From CBDBBY01 sp965205055 (GTDB taxonomy: Bacteria; Pseudomonadota; Alphaproteobacteria; Rhodobacterales; Rhodobacteraceae): 64,000 nucleotides of DNA. This document shows, in pieces, positions 8,121 to 16,288 of this stretch. Both the position numbers and the translations under genes were made by a program. The stretch lies in assembly GCA_965205055.1 (NCBI GenBank), contig OZ242030.1, forward strand, positions 1,116,001 to 1,180,000. Direction: 5' to 3'. The notes under the pieces are model-generated. The model did no database searches and was not told the origin of the DNA. It worked only from the letters and a program-made list of their open reading frames with translations. Each line of letters starts with the position of its first letter. The first letter of the stretch is position 1.

Positions 8121-8500
8121 ATGACTGAATGGTAATGGCTCATTTCGTGAATCGTATGCAGACTGAGTTGACGGCGGTTTCGAGGCAGAATGGAGGCATT
8201 ACGCGTTTATCAAAGCAGACGAATAGGAAAGCCACTGCAGCTCGTTTTCTTGATCTTTCATTGCAACGTCCCGGTAATCAAACAGAATCCACTTGAAACG
8301 ATATCTTCGGTTGCTGACACGTCTGTATGTGTCCATAATTCGGCCATACCTACAAATTGCTAATGAGCCGTGGTAATGGAAGCAGTCAATCCGGCTCGCG
8401 CTGGTGGCTGCCGCAATGGCGCTCGTAGCGGCGGGAGTTGGCGTCGCGCAGGAATGATCGCAGCTGCATGTAGCAGCGACCGATATTTGCCCTATGCTAA
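8121..8500 (+). pseudogene. Broken paralogue of the exported ankyrin gene
   Basis: The leader before 8121 (GTCCGGTTCACGGGCGGCGG, then a CGACGAAGGAC block) resembles the one before 7427. Both genes then read ATGACTGAATGG. Here TGG is followed by TAA, and an M2 element is inserted at 8137. After the insertion the sequence (GGAAGCAGTCAATCCGGCTC onward) again follows the signal-peptide region of the intact gene and the first repeat (GCAGCTGCATGTAGCAGC) before similarity fades near 8500. No full protein can be made. Confidence 0.75.
8137..8369. repeat. M2 element, copy 2, inserted in the ankyrin pseudogene
   Basis: The element begins GGCTCATTTCGTGAATC and ends CTAATGAGCC, a short terminal inverted repeat. 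It is flanked by TGGTAAT at 8130-8136 and again at 8371-8377, a 7-bp perfect direct repeat (8 bp with one mismatch). Homology to the intact ankyrin gene stops and resumes exactly at these points. The interior aligns with the copy at 5232. It has no coding capacity. Confidence 0.8.
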
Positions 8501-8588
8501 CGCTTGTCGCGGACGATTCAGATCACATGAAACTCGTCGAATCACGCTTTCGTACGCTGATTCTGTCCGCAAGCTACGCTCGGCATAA

Positions 8589-9488
8589 TCAAGGCCAAGC
8601 CGCGACCGGCGGCAAGCTCATTAGAACGGCGTTCGGGTCATGCCCGGTTTCAAGCCCAAATTTTGTTCCTCGGTCGTAGATCAGATTGAATTCAACATAC
8701 AGCCCTCTATGCACGAGCAAAGTCTGGCGCTCTTCTGCTGTCCAGGATTGATTTATCCGCCGTCTGGCAATCGGCATGTAAGCATCGACGAATGCCGAAC
8801 CGACTTGTCGCACGAATTCAAAATCTGCTTCCCAATCCCCCGAATTCAGATCGTCAAAAAATATCCCGCCTGCCCCTCGGGCACGATTCCGGTGACGAAT
8901 GAAGAAGTATTCGTCCGCCCATTTCCTGTATTCTGCATATCGGTCCTGCCCGAAACGATCGCATAGCTCCTTCAGTACGGCATGGAATTGGTTGATGTCG
9001 TCCGAATAGGTCAAGCACGGGTTCAAGTCGGTTCCGCCGCCGAACCACGAACCGCCGGGCGTCCAGAACATTCTGGTATTCATGTGCACCGCGGGCGCAT
9101 GGGGATTCCTCAAATGAGCGACCAAGGAAATCCCTGAAGCCCAAAAGCGGGGATCCTGCTCAAGATCCGGCAAGGATTTCCTTGACGAAAGCAACCTTTG
9201 CGCGTCATCGCCGAGTCGACCGTAAACGGTCGAAACATTTACGCCTACCTTTTCGAATACGCGCCCTCCCCTGATCATGGACATTTCGCCGCCGCCTGCG
9301 TCCTGCCCGTCTTCAGATGCGCGCTTGGTTGGAGTCCGTTCAAATTTGCCGAAAGGCATTCCGTCAACCTGCGGCAGATTGCATGCGCTCTCCAAATCCT
9401 CAAATTCGCCGCAAATCTTGTCGCGCAACTCGCGGAACCAGTTGCTCACGCGGGTCTTTTCCTTCTCCATGGATTTCAGTTCGCCCAT
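8589..9488 (-). CDS. hemF: Oxygen-dependent coproporphyrinogen III oxidase
   Basis: HemF oxidatively decarboxylates coproporphyrinogen III to protoporphyrinogen IX using O2. The 299-residue protein shows HAPAVHMNTRMF, WFGGGTDLNPCL, RGAGGIFFDDL and the C-terminal LMSLPP, all typical of the family. The start may be at 9488 or at the Met seven codons in. It is 41 bp downstream of recR on the same strand, so the two may share a transcript. Together with hemC and hemE it covers much of haem synthesis, which the cytochrome-rich cco region needs. Confidence 0.95.
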   Translation of the reverse strand: MGELKSMEKEKTRVSNWFRELRDKICGEFEDLESACNLPQVDGMPFGKFERTPTKRASEDGQDAGGGEMSMIRGGRVFEKVGVNVSTVYGRLGDDAQRLLSSRKSLPDLEQDPRFWASGISLVAHLRNPHAPAVHMNTRMFWTPGGSWFGGGTDLNPCLTYSDDINQFHAVLKELCDRFGQDRYAEYRKWADEYFFIRHRNRARGAGGIFFDDLNSGDWEADFEFVRQVGSAFVDAYMPIARRRINQSWTAEERQTLLVHRGLYVEFNLIYDRGTKFGLETGHDPNAVLMSLPPVAAWP

Positions 9489-9529
9489 GTCGCAACTCTG
9501 GATCTTCGGACTGAGCCGCAGGTGCGCAC

Positions 9530-10129
9530 CTACATTTCCTTTCGTCCTGCCAAGGCCGCCGCGATTGTTCCGTCGTCCAAGTAATCAAGTTCTCCACCTA
9601 TTGGAACGCCGGTTCCGAGCGAGGTCACGGCCACGCCGACTTGGCGCAATTGTTTCGCGATATAAAATGCTGTCGTCTGTCCATCCACGGTCGGACTGAG
9701 CGCAAGAATGACCTCTTTCACCATTTCCGATTCGGCTCTTTCCACAAGTTTGGAAACCCGGATTTCATCGGGTCCTACATTGTCCAGCATCGACAATAGA
9801 CCGCCCAGCACGTGATACCGCCCCTTGAATCCGCCGGAGCGCTCCATTGCCCAAAGGTCTGAAACCTCCGCAACAACGCAAATCTCCCCATTGCTGCGCC
9901 GGTCGGAACTACAAAGATCGCAAACGTCCGCCGAGCAGAGATTGCCGCAGACGTCGCAATTCCGCACCCTTTCCGCAACTTCAAGCATTGCCTTCGCGAT
10001 TGGTTCCATCTGCTGCTTTCGCCGTTTCAGCATGTGGAGAACAAGGCGGCGGGATGACCGGGGCCCAAGGCCGGGCAGCCGGGCGAACAATTCAACCAGA
10101 TCGTTGATTTCATCACGATTCTGAATCAT
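9530..10129 (-). CDS. recR: Recombination protein RecR
   Basis: RecR forms a DNA clamp with RecF/RecO for RecA loading at gaps. The 199-residue length is standard. An N-terminal helix-hairpin-helix (LARLPGLGPRSSRRL) is followed by a C4 zinc finger with Cys58, 61, 70 and 73. A Toprim domain follows (EICVVAEVSDLWAMERSG), and near the C-terminus SLGTGVPIGGELDYLDDGT matches the Toprim end. It lies downstream of dnaX, as is common, but ybaB is not between them. Confidence 0.97.
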   Translation of the reverse strand: MIQNRDEINDLVELFARLPGLGPRSSRRLVLHMLKRRKQQMEPIAKAMLEVAERVRNCDVCGNLCSADVCDLCSSDRRSNGEICVVAEVSDLWAMERSGGFKGRYHVLGGLLSMLDNVGPDEIRVSKLVERAESEMVKEVILALSPTVDGQTTAFYIAKQLRQVGVAVTSLGTGVPIGGELDYLDDGTIAAALAGRKEM

Positions 10130-10523
10130 TCCTGCTCCCGTACCGACACTTCCGGGCTACACTGATCGCAGTTCGTCCCTCGTACGCGGGTCCAAAATTG
10201 CCAAGGTCCGTATATTTTCAAAGTTTCAGCCTGTTATTCCGGATCCTTGGCTGCATGGCACCAAAATGCCAAGTCTGGCTTGATCATTAAGAATCGAACG
10301 CTCGCCGCGACTCTTGATGAGATGCAGCTGCATCGGTGGTTCGGCAACGATGAAATTCGCGGTTTCTCGGAGAGATTCTGCGATCAGCGGCCAGCGTTTC
10401 CAATTCAGCAATTTCGCTGCCTCCGAACTGGCAACCAATTCCGCCGATTGGCATCTTGGCGGACTGCAAGCTGCGTGCCCCGTTGCGACGCGCGACCCTC
10501 GATTTTCTCACTGCGATAATGCG
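10130..10523. other. 394-bp gap between recR and dnaX, no supported gene
   Basis: In most bacteria ybaB lies here. Both strands were read and none of the short frames resembles YbaB (no MNN/Q-rich helical start, no GGG motif). Two overlapping minus-strand frames (10226-10438 and 10287-10511) look like shifted pieces of something once coding, but no family was recognised. Confidence 0.5.
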
Positions 10524-12296
10524 TCAAGTGCGGGTGCTGTCTGAATCTTGGGATAGAACACCTGGAAACGCGTCCATTACGCTTTTTACCAGCGGATGGA
10601 CAGGCGGAGGAACCTCGTTGACATCCGGTCGCTCGTCCTTGGCATCTTGCTTCGTTGCCTCTTTCTCCTGCTTAAGAATGACAAACTCCCAAGGCGATGA
10701 GGTCAACGACGAAAGCCTCTTTTCAAACGAGTCCTTTTGTCCGGCAGATTCATCAATCTTTGCCTTGGCGGTGATCTTCCCAAACGTATATTCAACCACC
10801 TCAAACGCCGACCTTAGGTCCTCGCGGAAGGCCGCGTCCTTCGATTTGATGAATTCCAGCAAGTCTTCATAGGTTTGGCATTTTCCGGCTGCAGCTAATT
10901 TTTCTTCCACATTATCGGGCTTGATCGAGGTTTCGACTTTGGCGCCTTCCGTTTGAGGGACGTCGTCGCTCGGACTCTCCGCTTGCGCTGCATCGGTTGC
11001 AGCCGACTCGGCAGCAGACGGCGATGGTTTCGGTTCCTGCACTTGAACTGCGGATTCCGACTCAATTTTGCTTCCTTCGGGCTGCGGTTCCGGCGCGACA
11101 ATACGATTCGCTGGCTGCCCGGCATCGCTTTCGCTGGACGACTTATCATCCGCGAGCATTTTTGCGAGTTGCTGCGGCGTCGGAAGGTCGGCTGCATGAG
11201 TCAACCTTATTACCGCCATTTCCGCCCCCATGATCTGGCTCGGCGAATAAACGAGTTCATCAAGCGATTTGACAAGCATTTGCCAGGCTCTGGCAAGAAT
11301 GCTCATCGACAACGCGTTGGCCATGCCCAAACCCCGAACTCGTTCGTCCGGACTGACCGAAGGGTCGTCGGCAATTTCAGGCGAGATCTTCAACATGGAA
11401 ACCCAATGAACTGATTCCGCCAATTCGCGCAGAAGCGCTTGCGGGTCGACGCCCTCCTCGTACTGGCTGCGGAGCTCTTCCAGCGCGCCGGCCGTTTCGC
11501 CCTTCATGATCATTTCAAGCAAATCGAGAATTCGGCCGCGGTCCGCCAAAGAAAGCATTTCGCGGATGCGAGCGACGTCGATTTCCCCGCCGCCCAACGA
11601 AATCGCTTGATCCAACAGGCTGATCGCATCCCGAACAGATCCTTCCGCAGCCCGCACTACGAGTGCCAAAGCCGGGTCGGCGACCTGCGCTCCCTCTTTC
11701 TCCGCAATCATCTTCAGATGCGAGACCATTTGGTCTTGCTGAACTCTATTCAAATCAAAGCGCTGGCACCGGGAAAGCACCGTGACCGGCACCATCCTGA
11801 TTTCGGTTGTCGCAAACACGAACTTCACATGTTCCGGCGGCTCTTCAAGGGTCTTCAGCAATGCGTTGAACGCGTTGTTCGAAAGCATGTGAACTTCATC
11901 GACGATATAAATTTTGTATCTCGCATTCGCGGCTCGATAAGGCACGCTCTCGATGATTTCTCGCACATCTCCGACGCCCGTGCGCGACGCGGCGTCCATT
12001 TCGAGCACATCGACGTGCCTCCCCTCCGCGATGGACACGCAATGCTCGCACTGGCCGCATGGTTCGGTGGTAGGACCGCCGCTCCCTTCGGCTCCAATGC
12101 AGTTCAGGCCTTTTGCGATCAACCTGGCGGTCGTGGTTTTTCCAACTCCTCGGACGCCGGTCAGAATGAATGCATGGGCAATTCGATCCGCGTTGAACGC
12201 ATTGCGCAATACGCGGACCATCGCATCCTGTCCGATGATCTCCGCGAATGTCTGCGGTCGATATTTCCGCGCGAGTACCTTGTAGGATTCGTCCAT
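10524..12296 (-). CDS. dnaX: DNA polymerase III subunit gamma/tau
   Basis: DnaX is the clamp-loader ATPase. Starting at the ATG at 12296 (MDESYKVLARKYRPQ, typical) it has 590 residues; an ATG at 12308 is also in frame. Walker A GVRGVGKTTTAR is near residue 50, a zinc module with C-x8-9-C-x2-C-x2-C spacing follows, Walker B is IVDEVHML, and the SRC motif is LSRCQRFD. From about residue 390 a Pro/Glu/Ser-rich linker leads to a tau C-terminal domain for polymerase contact. Its start is 150 bp from a divergent ankyrin gene. Confidence 0.97.
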   Translation of the reverse strand: MDESYKVLARKYRPQTFAEIIGQDAMVRVLRNAFNADRIAHAFILTGVRGVGKTTTARLIAKGLNCIGAEGSGGPTTEPCGQCEHCVSIAEGRHVDVLEMDAASRTGVGDVREIIESVPYRAANARYKIYIVDEVHMLSNNAFNALLKTLEEPPEHVKFVFATTEIRMVPVTVLSRCQRFDLNRVQQDQMVSHLKMIAEKEGAQVADPALALVVRAAEGSVRDAISLLDQAISLGGGEIDVARIREMLSLADRGRILDLLEMIMKGETAGALEELRSQYEEGVDPQALLRELAESVHWVSMLKISPEIADDPSVSPDERVRGLGMANALSMSILARAWQMLVKSLDELVYSPSQIMGAEMAVIRLTHAADLPTPQQLAKMLADDKSSSESDAGQPANRIVAPEPQPEGSKIESESAVQVQEPKPSPSAAESAATDAAQAESPSDDVPQTEGAKVETSIKPDNVEEKLAAAGKCQTYEDLLEFIKSKDAAFREDLRSAFEVVEYTFGKITAKAKIDESAGQKDSFEKRLSSLTSSPWEFVILKQEKEATKQDAKDERPDVNEVPPPVHPLVKSVMDAFPGVLSQDSDSTRT

Positions 12297-12446
12297 AACG
12301 ATATTCACATTACCGGCAGGGCTTGGCTTCCGCCACTTGATATTGTTCCGCGCGTGTTTCTGGCAGGCATGATTCGTGCTACCCTACATCGCGTCGCGCC
12401 GCACCCCGCTTCGGGCAGAAATTTCTGGGTATCCGGAATAAAGCAG

Positions 12447-13982
12447 ATGACCAAGAACTTGGACTTGCTCCGACAGCAAGCAAGGAGGCTATCGGATAAC
12501 GCCTCCGGAAACGGAGGAATCGCCAAGCGCGGCGCTCAAGCCGAAATTCCCGGCAATGAGCAAATCGGTAAAATGGATGCGCTGGATGCCATTGCCATGG
12601 AGAATGGATTCGGCAGTTGGACAAGGCTTGTCGCCAACAATTGGTTTTCGGAAATGACCCCCGGCGAGTTGGCGGAAAGACTCAAGGTCGGACTGTATTT
12701 CGGTCAGCACTGGGTCGTGGAAGAACTGCTGGCCAGCTACCCGGAAACCGCAAACGCCGATCTGGGCGTTCAAATTGCTCTGTTCGACAAGCAATCAGTT
12801 TCGGAAGCACTCGCTCAAGATCCAAGAGCGGCTCTTCGTCCGATCGGCAAGCGAACGCCGATTCTGCATCTTGCCTACTCTCGGCACATTCATGCGGCAC
12901 CGGAATTGAATGCAGACGCAATCGAAATCGCGAAAATGCTCGTGGAAAACGGAGCTGACGTCAACGACGGAATTGCGACAGATTCAGATGGCGATCACAA
13001 GCTGTCGGCGCTGTACGGCGCGGTTGGACATGCGGATAACTTCAGTTTGGCCGAGTGGCTCTTGAAGAACGGCGCTGAACCGAACGACGATGAGTCTCTC
13101 TATCATTCGACGGAGGTCGGCCATCGCAAAAGCTTGAAGCTGCTTCTGGAGAACGGCGCAAGGATTCAAGGGACGAACGCGCTGCTTCGGGCATTGGATT
13201 TCAACGATCACGAAGCAGTTGCCTTGATGCTGAGCCATGGTGCCGATCCAAGCGCCGACGTCGTCGGCCATCCTTCAGGCGAACCCGGCCTCATGCTGCC
13301 CGCGCTGCATCAAGCTGCAAGACGAATGTGCGATGCACGGATGGCCAGCCTTCTGCTGGATGCCGGAGCTGACCCCAAGCAACGGCATTCCGGACTTACG
13401 GCTCAAGACATAGCTGCCATTTACGGGAACAAGGAATTCGCGACGGTGCTGGAAGAACGGGGCCACTCCGAAACGCTCACTGGAGCATTTCGCAGCGCGG
13501 CGGTCGCGGCCAAAGGCCTGCCGGGCAATTCAACTCGATTGAATTCGGAGGAAATCGTCGGCGAATTGACGTATCTGCTCCACAATCTCCAGCGCTACCC
13601 GGATCGACTGGAGCACTCCAAACGCTTGATATCGCTCGGATTCGGCAACGATACTCCCGATGAAATGGGCCTTACGCCCGTGCAACTCGCCGGATGGGAA
13701 GGGTTTCCGGATGCTGTCGAGCACTGGCTGTCGCTTCGGCCCAACCTTGAGCATGTCAACGGCTTTGGAGGCGATCTGCTTTCAACTATCGTGCATGGCT
13801 CCGAAAATTGCCCGAATCGAGACAGCCGCGATCACGTCGCCTGCGCTCGGCTTGCGCTCCGCGCAGGCGTTCCGCTTCCGCAACTCGCGCCTCGCTTTGC
13901 CGGCGAGGAATCGATGGCGGGTTTTCTTGCGGAGTGGGCAGCTGGCCATCCTGAGCAAGTCGTGGAGCATGGCGCGCACTGA
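12447..13982 (+). CDS. Large ankyrin-repeat protein, 511 residues
   Basis: The ATG at 12447 (MTKNLDLLRQQARRLSD) is chosen because the upstream part of the open frame is antisense to dnaX. The N-terminal 80 residues, including DALDAIAMENGFGSWTRL, resemble the short helical domain found before ankyrin repeats in some proteobacterial proteins. At least five repeats follow, with KMLVENGADVNDG, WLLKNGAEPNDD, LLLENGARIQG, LMLSHGADPSAD and LLLDAGADPKQR, and two weaker ones near the C-terminus. No signal peptide or membrane segment is seen, so it is probably cytoplasmic. Partner and role are unknown. Confidence 0.85.
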   Translation: MTKNLDLLRQQARRLSDNASGNGGIAKRGAQAEIPGNEQIGKMDALDAIAMENGFGSWTRLVANNWFSEMTPGELAERLKVGLYFGQHWVVEELLASYPETANADLGVQIALFDKQSVSEALAQDPRAALRPIGKRTPILHLAYSRHIHAAPELNADAIEIAKMLVENGADVNDGIATDSDGDHKLSALYGAVGHADNFSLAEWLLKNGAEPNDDESLYHSTEVGHRKSLKLLLENGARIQGTNALLRALDFNDHEAVALMLSHGADPSADVVGHPSGEPGLMLPALHQAARRMCDARMASLLLDAGADPKQRHSGLTAQDIAAIYGNKEFATVLEERGHSETLTGAFRSAAVAAKGLPGNSTRLNSEEIVGELTYLLHNLQRYPDRLEHSKRLISLGFGNDTPDEMGLTPVQLAGWEGFPDAVEHWLSLRPNLEHVNGFGGDLLSTIVHGSENCPNRDSRDHVACARLALRAGVPLPQLAPRFAGEESMAGFLAEWAAGHPEQVVEHGAH

Positions 13983-14265
13983 AGCGTTGCGTGCTTTGCC
14001 TGAACAGATTTGAAATTCCTCATTTGCCATCGCGCCAATGCGCTTGCCAAAATTTTTTCAGACGATGCGAGTGCGCGAGCTCGATTGAACTGCCCCGGGT
14101 TTTCCAGAGAGCAATCGGCCAAACAAACGAGCCGGAAACTCAAGGAAGCCCGCCGACAAGCCAAAGGGTTGATCCGACATCGAAAACTGGGTGAAAGCCG
14201 CTTATGATTGTCAGCGGCATCATCTCTTCGGGTCCATGATGCTGCATCGAGTGCGAAACTTGGGT

Positions 14266-14280
14266 TTGACCCAAAGTCAA
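14266..14280. promoter_or_regulatory. Candidate operator/promoter of brnTA
   Basis: TTGAC-CCAAA-GTCAA is a perfect 5-bp inverted repeat 20 bp before the brnT start. TTGACC could also serve as a -35 element. BrnA is a ribbon-helix-helix repressor of its own operon in characterised systems, so this palindrome is a reasonable BrnT-BrnA binding site (inference). Confidence 0.45.
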
Positions 14281-14300
14281 CTTATTTGTAGTAACAATAA

Positions 14301-14573
14301 ATGAAAATCGACTATGACCGAGCCAAACGCCTTGCAACCCTGCAGCATCGCGGGTTGGACATGGAAGATGCCGATCAGGTGTTTGAAGGCCTGCATATAA
14401 CGTTTGAAGACCTTCGGTTCGATTATGGGGAACGAAGGTTTCTGACCTTCGGCATGCTGCAGGATCGGATGGTCCTGCTGGCATGGACCCAAAGAGATGA
14501 CGCCGTTCGGATCATCAGCATGAGGAAAGCCAATGAGCGTGAACAAGGAAGATATCGCCACAGATTGGGTTGA
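14301..14573 (+). CDS. brnT: BrnT family toxin
   Basis: BrnT is a RelE-fold ribonuclease toxin. The 90-residue protein has the family pattern: an N-terminal FDxxKA-like segment (MKIDYDRAKRLATLQHRGL), then DADQVFEG, a YGERRF strand, VLLAWTQRDDAVRIISMRKANERE and a terminal Arg/Tyr-rich tail. The R-I-I-S-x-R-x-A-x-x-x-E motif is diagnostic. It overlaps brnA by 41 bp. The toxin is upstream of the antitoxin, as usual for this family. Confidence 0.88.
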   Translation: MKIDYDRAKRLATLQHRGLDMEDADQVFEGLHITFEDLRFDYGERRFLTFGMLQDRMVLLAWTQRDDAVRIISMRKANEREQGRYRHRLG

Positions 14574-14793
14574 TCCCGATGAGATCCCCGACTTGGCAAC
14601 CGATGAATGGGCCGAGGTGATTGATGCGGCGCCAGCTCAACGTGGCAGGCCCAAGCTGCCAGTGACCAAAGTGTCCACCACAATTCGTTTGGACCCTGAC
14701 GTGATTGATGCATTCAAAAGGGATGGCGCAGGTTGGCAAAGCAGGATCAATGACGCTTTGCGCAAAGCGGCCGGTTTGCCTGATACGGCCTGA
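14533..14793 (+). CDS. brnA: BrnA family antitoxin
   Basis: This 86-residue antitoxin neutralises BrnT and represses the operon. An acidic N-terminal part (DWVDPDEIPDLATDEW) is followed by GRPKLP, the ribbon strand VSTTIRLDPDVIDAFK, and the helix DGAGWQSRINDALRKAAG, which are the hallmarks of BrnA. It starts 41 bp before the brnT stop. Both genes look intact. Confidence 0.9.
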   Translation: MSVNKEDIATDWVDPDEIPDLATDEWAEVIDAAPAQRGRPKLPVTKVSTTIRLDPDVIDAFKRDGAGWQSRINDALRKAAGLPDTA

Positions 14794-14887
14794 GGCCAAA
14801 GAAACCTGCCGATGCGCCGAAGGGTTGAATCGGCAGTCGATCACATATTGGAACCTCCTGCCCTTCAATGCAGCAATAAGTCGAATT

Positions 14888-15085
14888 CTACCGGTAGACG
14901 CGCCGCCAATGCCTTTGGCGGATGCGGCCGACGGCTTGGTACAGCATCGGGCTGTTCGCCATTTGCTGAAAGCATGATCTTATCCGATCAGACATTCCTT
15001 GGACCGCGCCGATCCGAATTTTCCAGTTCACATAGGACGACATCGAATAGATCCCGTTCAGCCTTTGGCGCCAAGCGACAATCAC
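14888..15085 (-). CDS. Short ParE/RelE-like toxin, probably C-terminally truncated
   Basis: The frame starts with GTG at 15085, overlapping the parD-like stop (GTGA), the coupling usual for parDE. The 65 residues include an N-terminal IVAWRQRLNGIYSMSSYV, a helix RIRSCFQQMANSPMLYQAVG and GRIRQRHWRRV, matching the ParE layout. ParE proteins run to about 95-100 residues, but here a TAG follows YR at 14888, so the last strands are missing. It may be inactive. Confidence 0.55.
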   Translation of the reverse strand: MIVAWRQRLNGIYSMSSYVNWKIRIGAVQGMSDRIRSCFQQMANSPMLYQAVGRIRQRHWRRVYR

Positions 15086-15360
15086 CCATGCCGTGCCCTA
15101 TACTTCGCCTTGGCTTCCTCCCAGATCTCTTCAATTGACTTCTTCCTGCAGCCCTTTAGCTTAACACTCCTCTCCGCTTCAATAAGAGCAGCGCGAATAG
15201 CAGCAATTTCTTCCGGCGTTTCCCGCTCGCGAATTTGGCGTTCTCGGACCGGTTTGCTCACGACGTCACTCCCTTTGCTATAGCGGACGGTATCGATTTT
15301 CGCTTTGACCGAAGTGTCTTGCTGGTCTGCACTAGAATTGCATTCGGCATGGTGCTTCAC
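15082..15360 (-). CDS. ParD-like antitoxin
   Basis: The 92-residue protein contains RYSKGSDVVSKPVRERQIRE followed by ETPEEIAAIRAALIEAERS and a basic tail ending AKYRARHG. This is the ParD order (helix, EExxAxLxALRxALxEGExS, tail). The N-terminal 20 residues do not show the usual ParD ribbon strand and may be altered or mis-started. Four-base overlap with the toxin frame supports a pair. Confidence 0.6.
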   Translation of the reverse strand: MKHHAECNSSADQQDTSVKAKIDTVRYSKGSDVVSKPVRERQIRERETPEEIAAIRAALIEAERSVKLKGCRKKSIEEIWEEAKAKYRARHG

Positions 15361-15786
15361 CTCGCTTCCGTACTATTTGCCTACTGCAAGTATAATCTAC
15401 TTTCTTCACTTTTCAATTATATTCCGCTTCAGCTAGAGTTTGCTCGTGAATTAGGGTCCACTGCTGCACGCATGCAACTCCGGTCTCCGCCCGATGGTGA
15501 CGGCACGCAGAATTACGATTCAAAATTCACAAATACGAATTATGATCTAAACTTTCATCATACTACATTCCTTCCGGCTCGTCGCATCATAAAGCGGCGT
15601 GTGGCGGCAAGGCCTATTTGCCACCTATCAGATTGTCAAAAAGTAATTCTGATCACACCGATACCGTACCGGATCAATACGAACTCGATTGCAATATAAC
15701 TCTTTGTTCTAGATTGGTTCTGATGTGGTTGCTATAAGAATGATCTTAAATCATGTATTTTTTGAACACTAAAATGGAGCGCTTCA
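15361..15786. other. 426-bp AT-rich gap, no gene seen
   Basis: The base composition becomes AT-rich here compared with flanking genes. A plus-strand open frame (15235-15699) is antisense to the parD-like gene and has no protein-like features. ATGAT-CTTAA-ATCAT followed by TATTTTTT near 15740 could be a weak plus-strand terminator. Confidence 0.4.
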
Positions 15787-16287
15787 CTAATTCTTTGCGT
15801 GAGTTTCAAACGGAACACCAAGTCGAATAGACATCGCACTTTCTGATACGTTAAATTCCTTAGCTAGATCTTCTACCGTGTCTACACCCTGCTCAATAAA
15901 TTCCCAAACCAGCTCTCTTGGCATTAATAGATTTGCCGCAAATCGATTGGCCGCACTCTCAAATCCTCCCCGCAGACGGCTTCTGTAGAGACCATCATCC
16001 GTGATTCCATCGCCAATCAGATCCCGATGCAACACAAAATGCCCAATCTCATGTGCAATCGTGAATCGGCGCCTAGTGATGGGATGACGCGCATTAGTAT
16101 ATATCGCGTAGCCACTTTTGCCTCCGTGATGTTCATCTTTTTGAATAAGACCAGATATCTGATCGTCAAAATCATTTGTTCTGTAGACTTTGATCCCTAA
16201 TTTGTTGGCAATTGCAATAACGGATATCGGTGCCTGTTTGTGAAACTCTTGCAAAACATCTGCAAGAAAAATGTTATCTGATGTCAT
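15787..16287 (-). CDS. ImmA/IrrE family metallo-endopeptidase
   Basis: The 166-residue protein has the zinc site HEIGH at residues 79-83 and the third-ligand region ESAANRFAANLLMP starting at Glu110, as in ImmA/IrrE proteases. Such proteases usually cleave a repressor or antitoxin partner. The C-terminal part (VEDLAKEFNVSESAMSIRLG) is a short helical module often found after the protease core. No XRE repressor is next to it; instead it follows a two-helix membrane protein with a 1-bp gap, so that protein is its likely partner. The pair is AT-rich, suggesting transfer. Confidence 0.88.
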   Translation of the reverse strand: MTSDNIFLADVLQEFHKQAPISVIAIANKLGIKVYRTNDFDDQISGLIQKDEHHGGKSGYAIYTNARHPITRRRFTIAHEIGHFVLHRDLIGDGITDDGLYRSRLRGGFESAANRFAANLLMPRELVWEFIEQGVDTVEDLAKEFNVSESAMSIRLGVPFETHAKN

Positions 16288-16288
16288 T

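Noticed and set aside
11439..12446. Long plus-strand open frame continuing into the ankyrin gene
   Set aside because: It is antisense to dnaX and has no ankyrin or other protein-like pattern; the real gene starts at 12447.
15777..15792. GGAGCGCTTCACTA shared with 33883, at the 3' ends of two unrelated minus-strand genes
   Set aside because: The match is only about 15 bp with no similarity on either side, so chance is likely.
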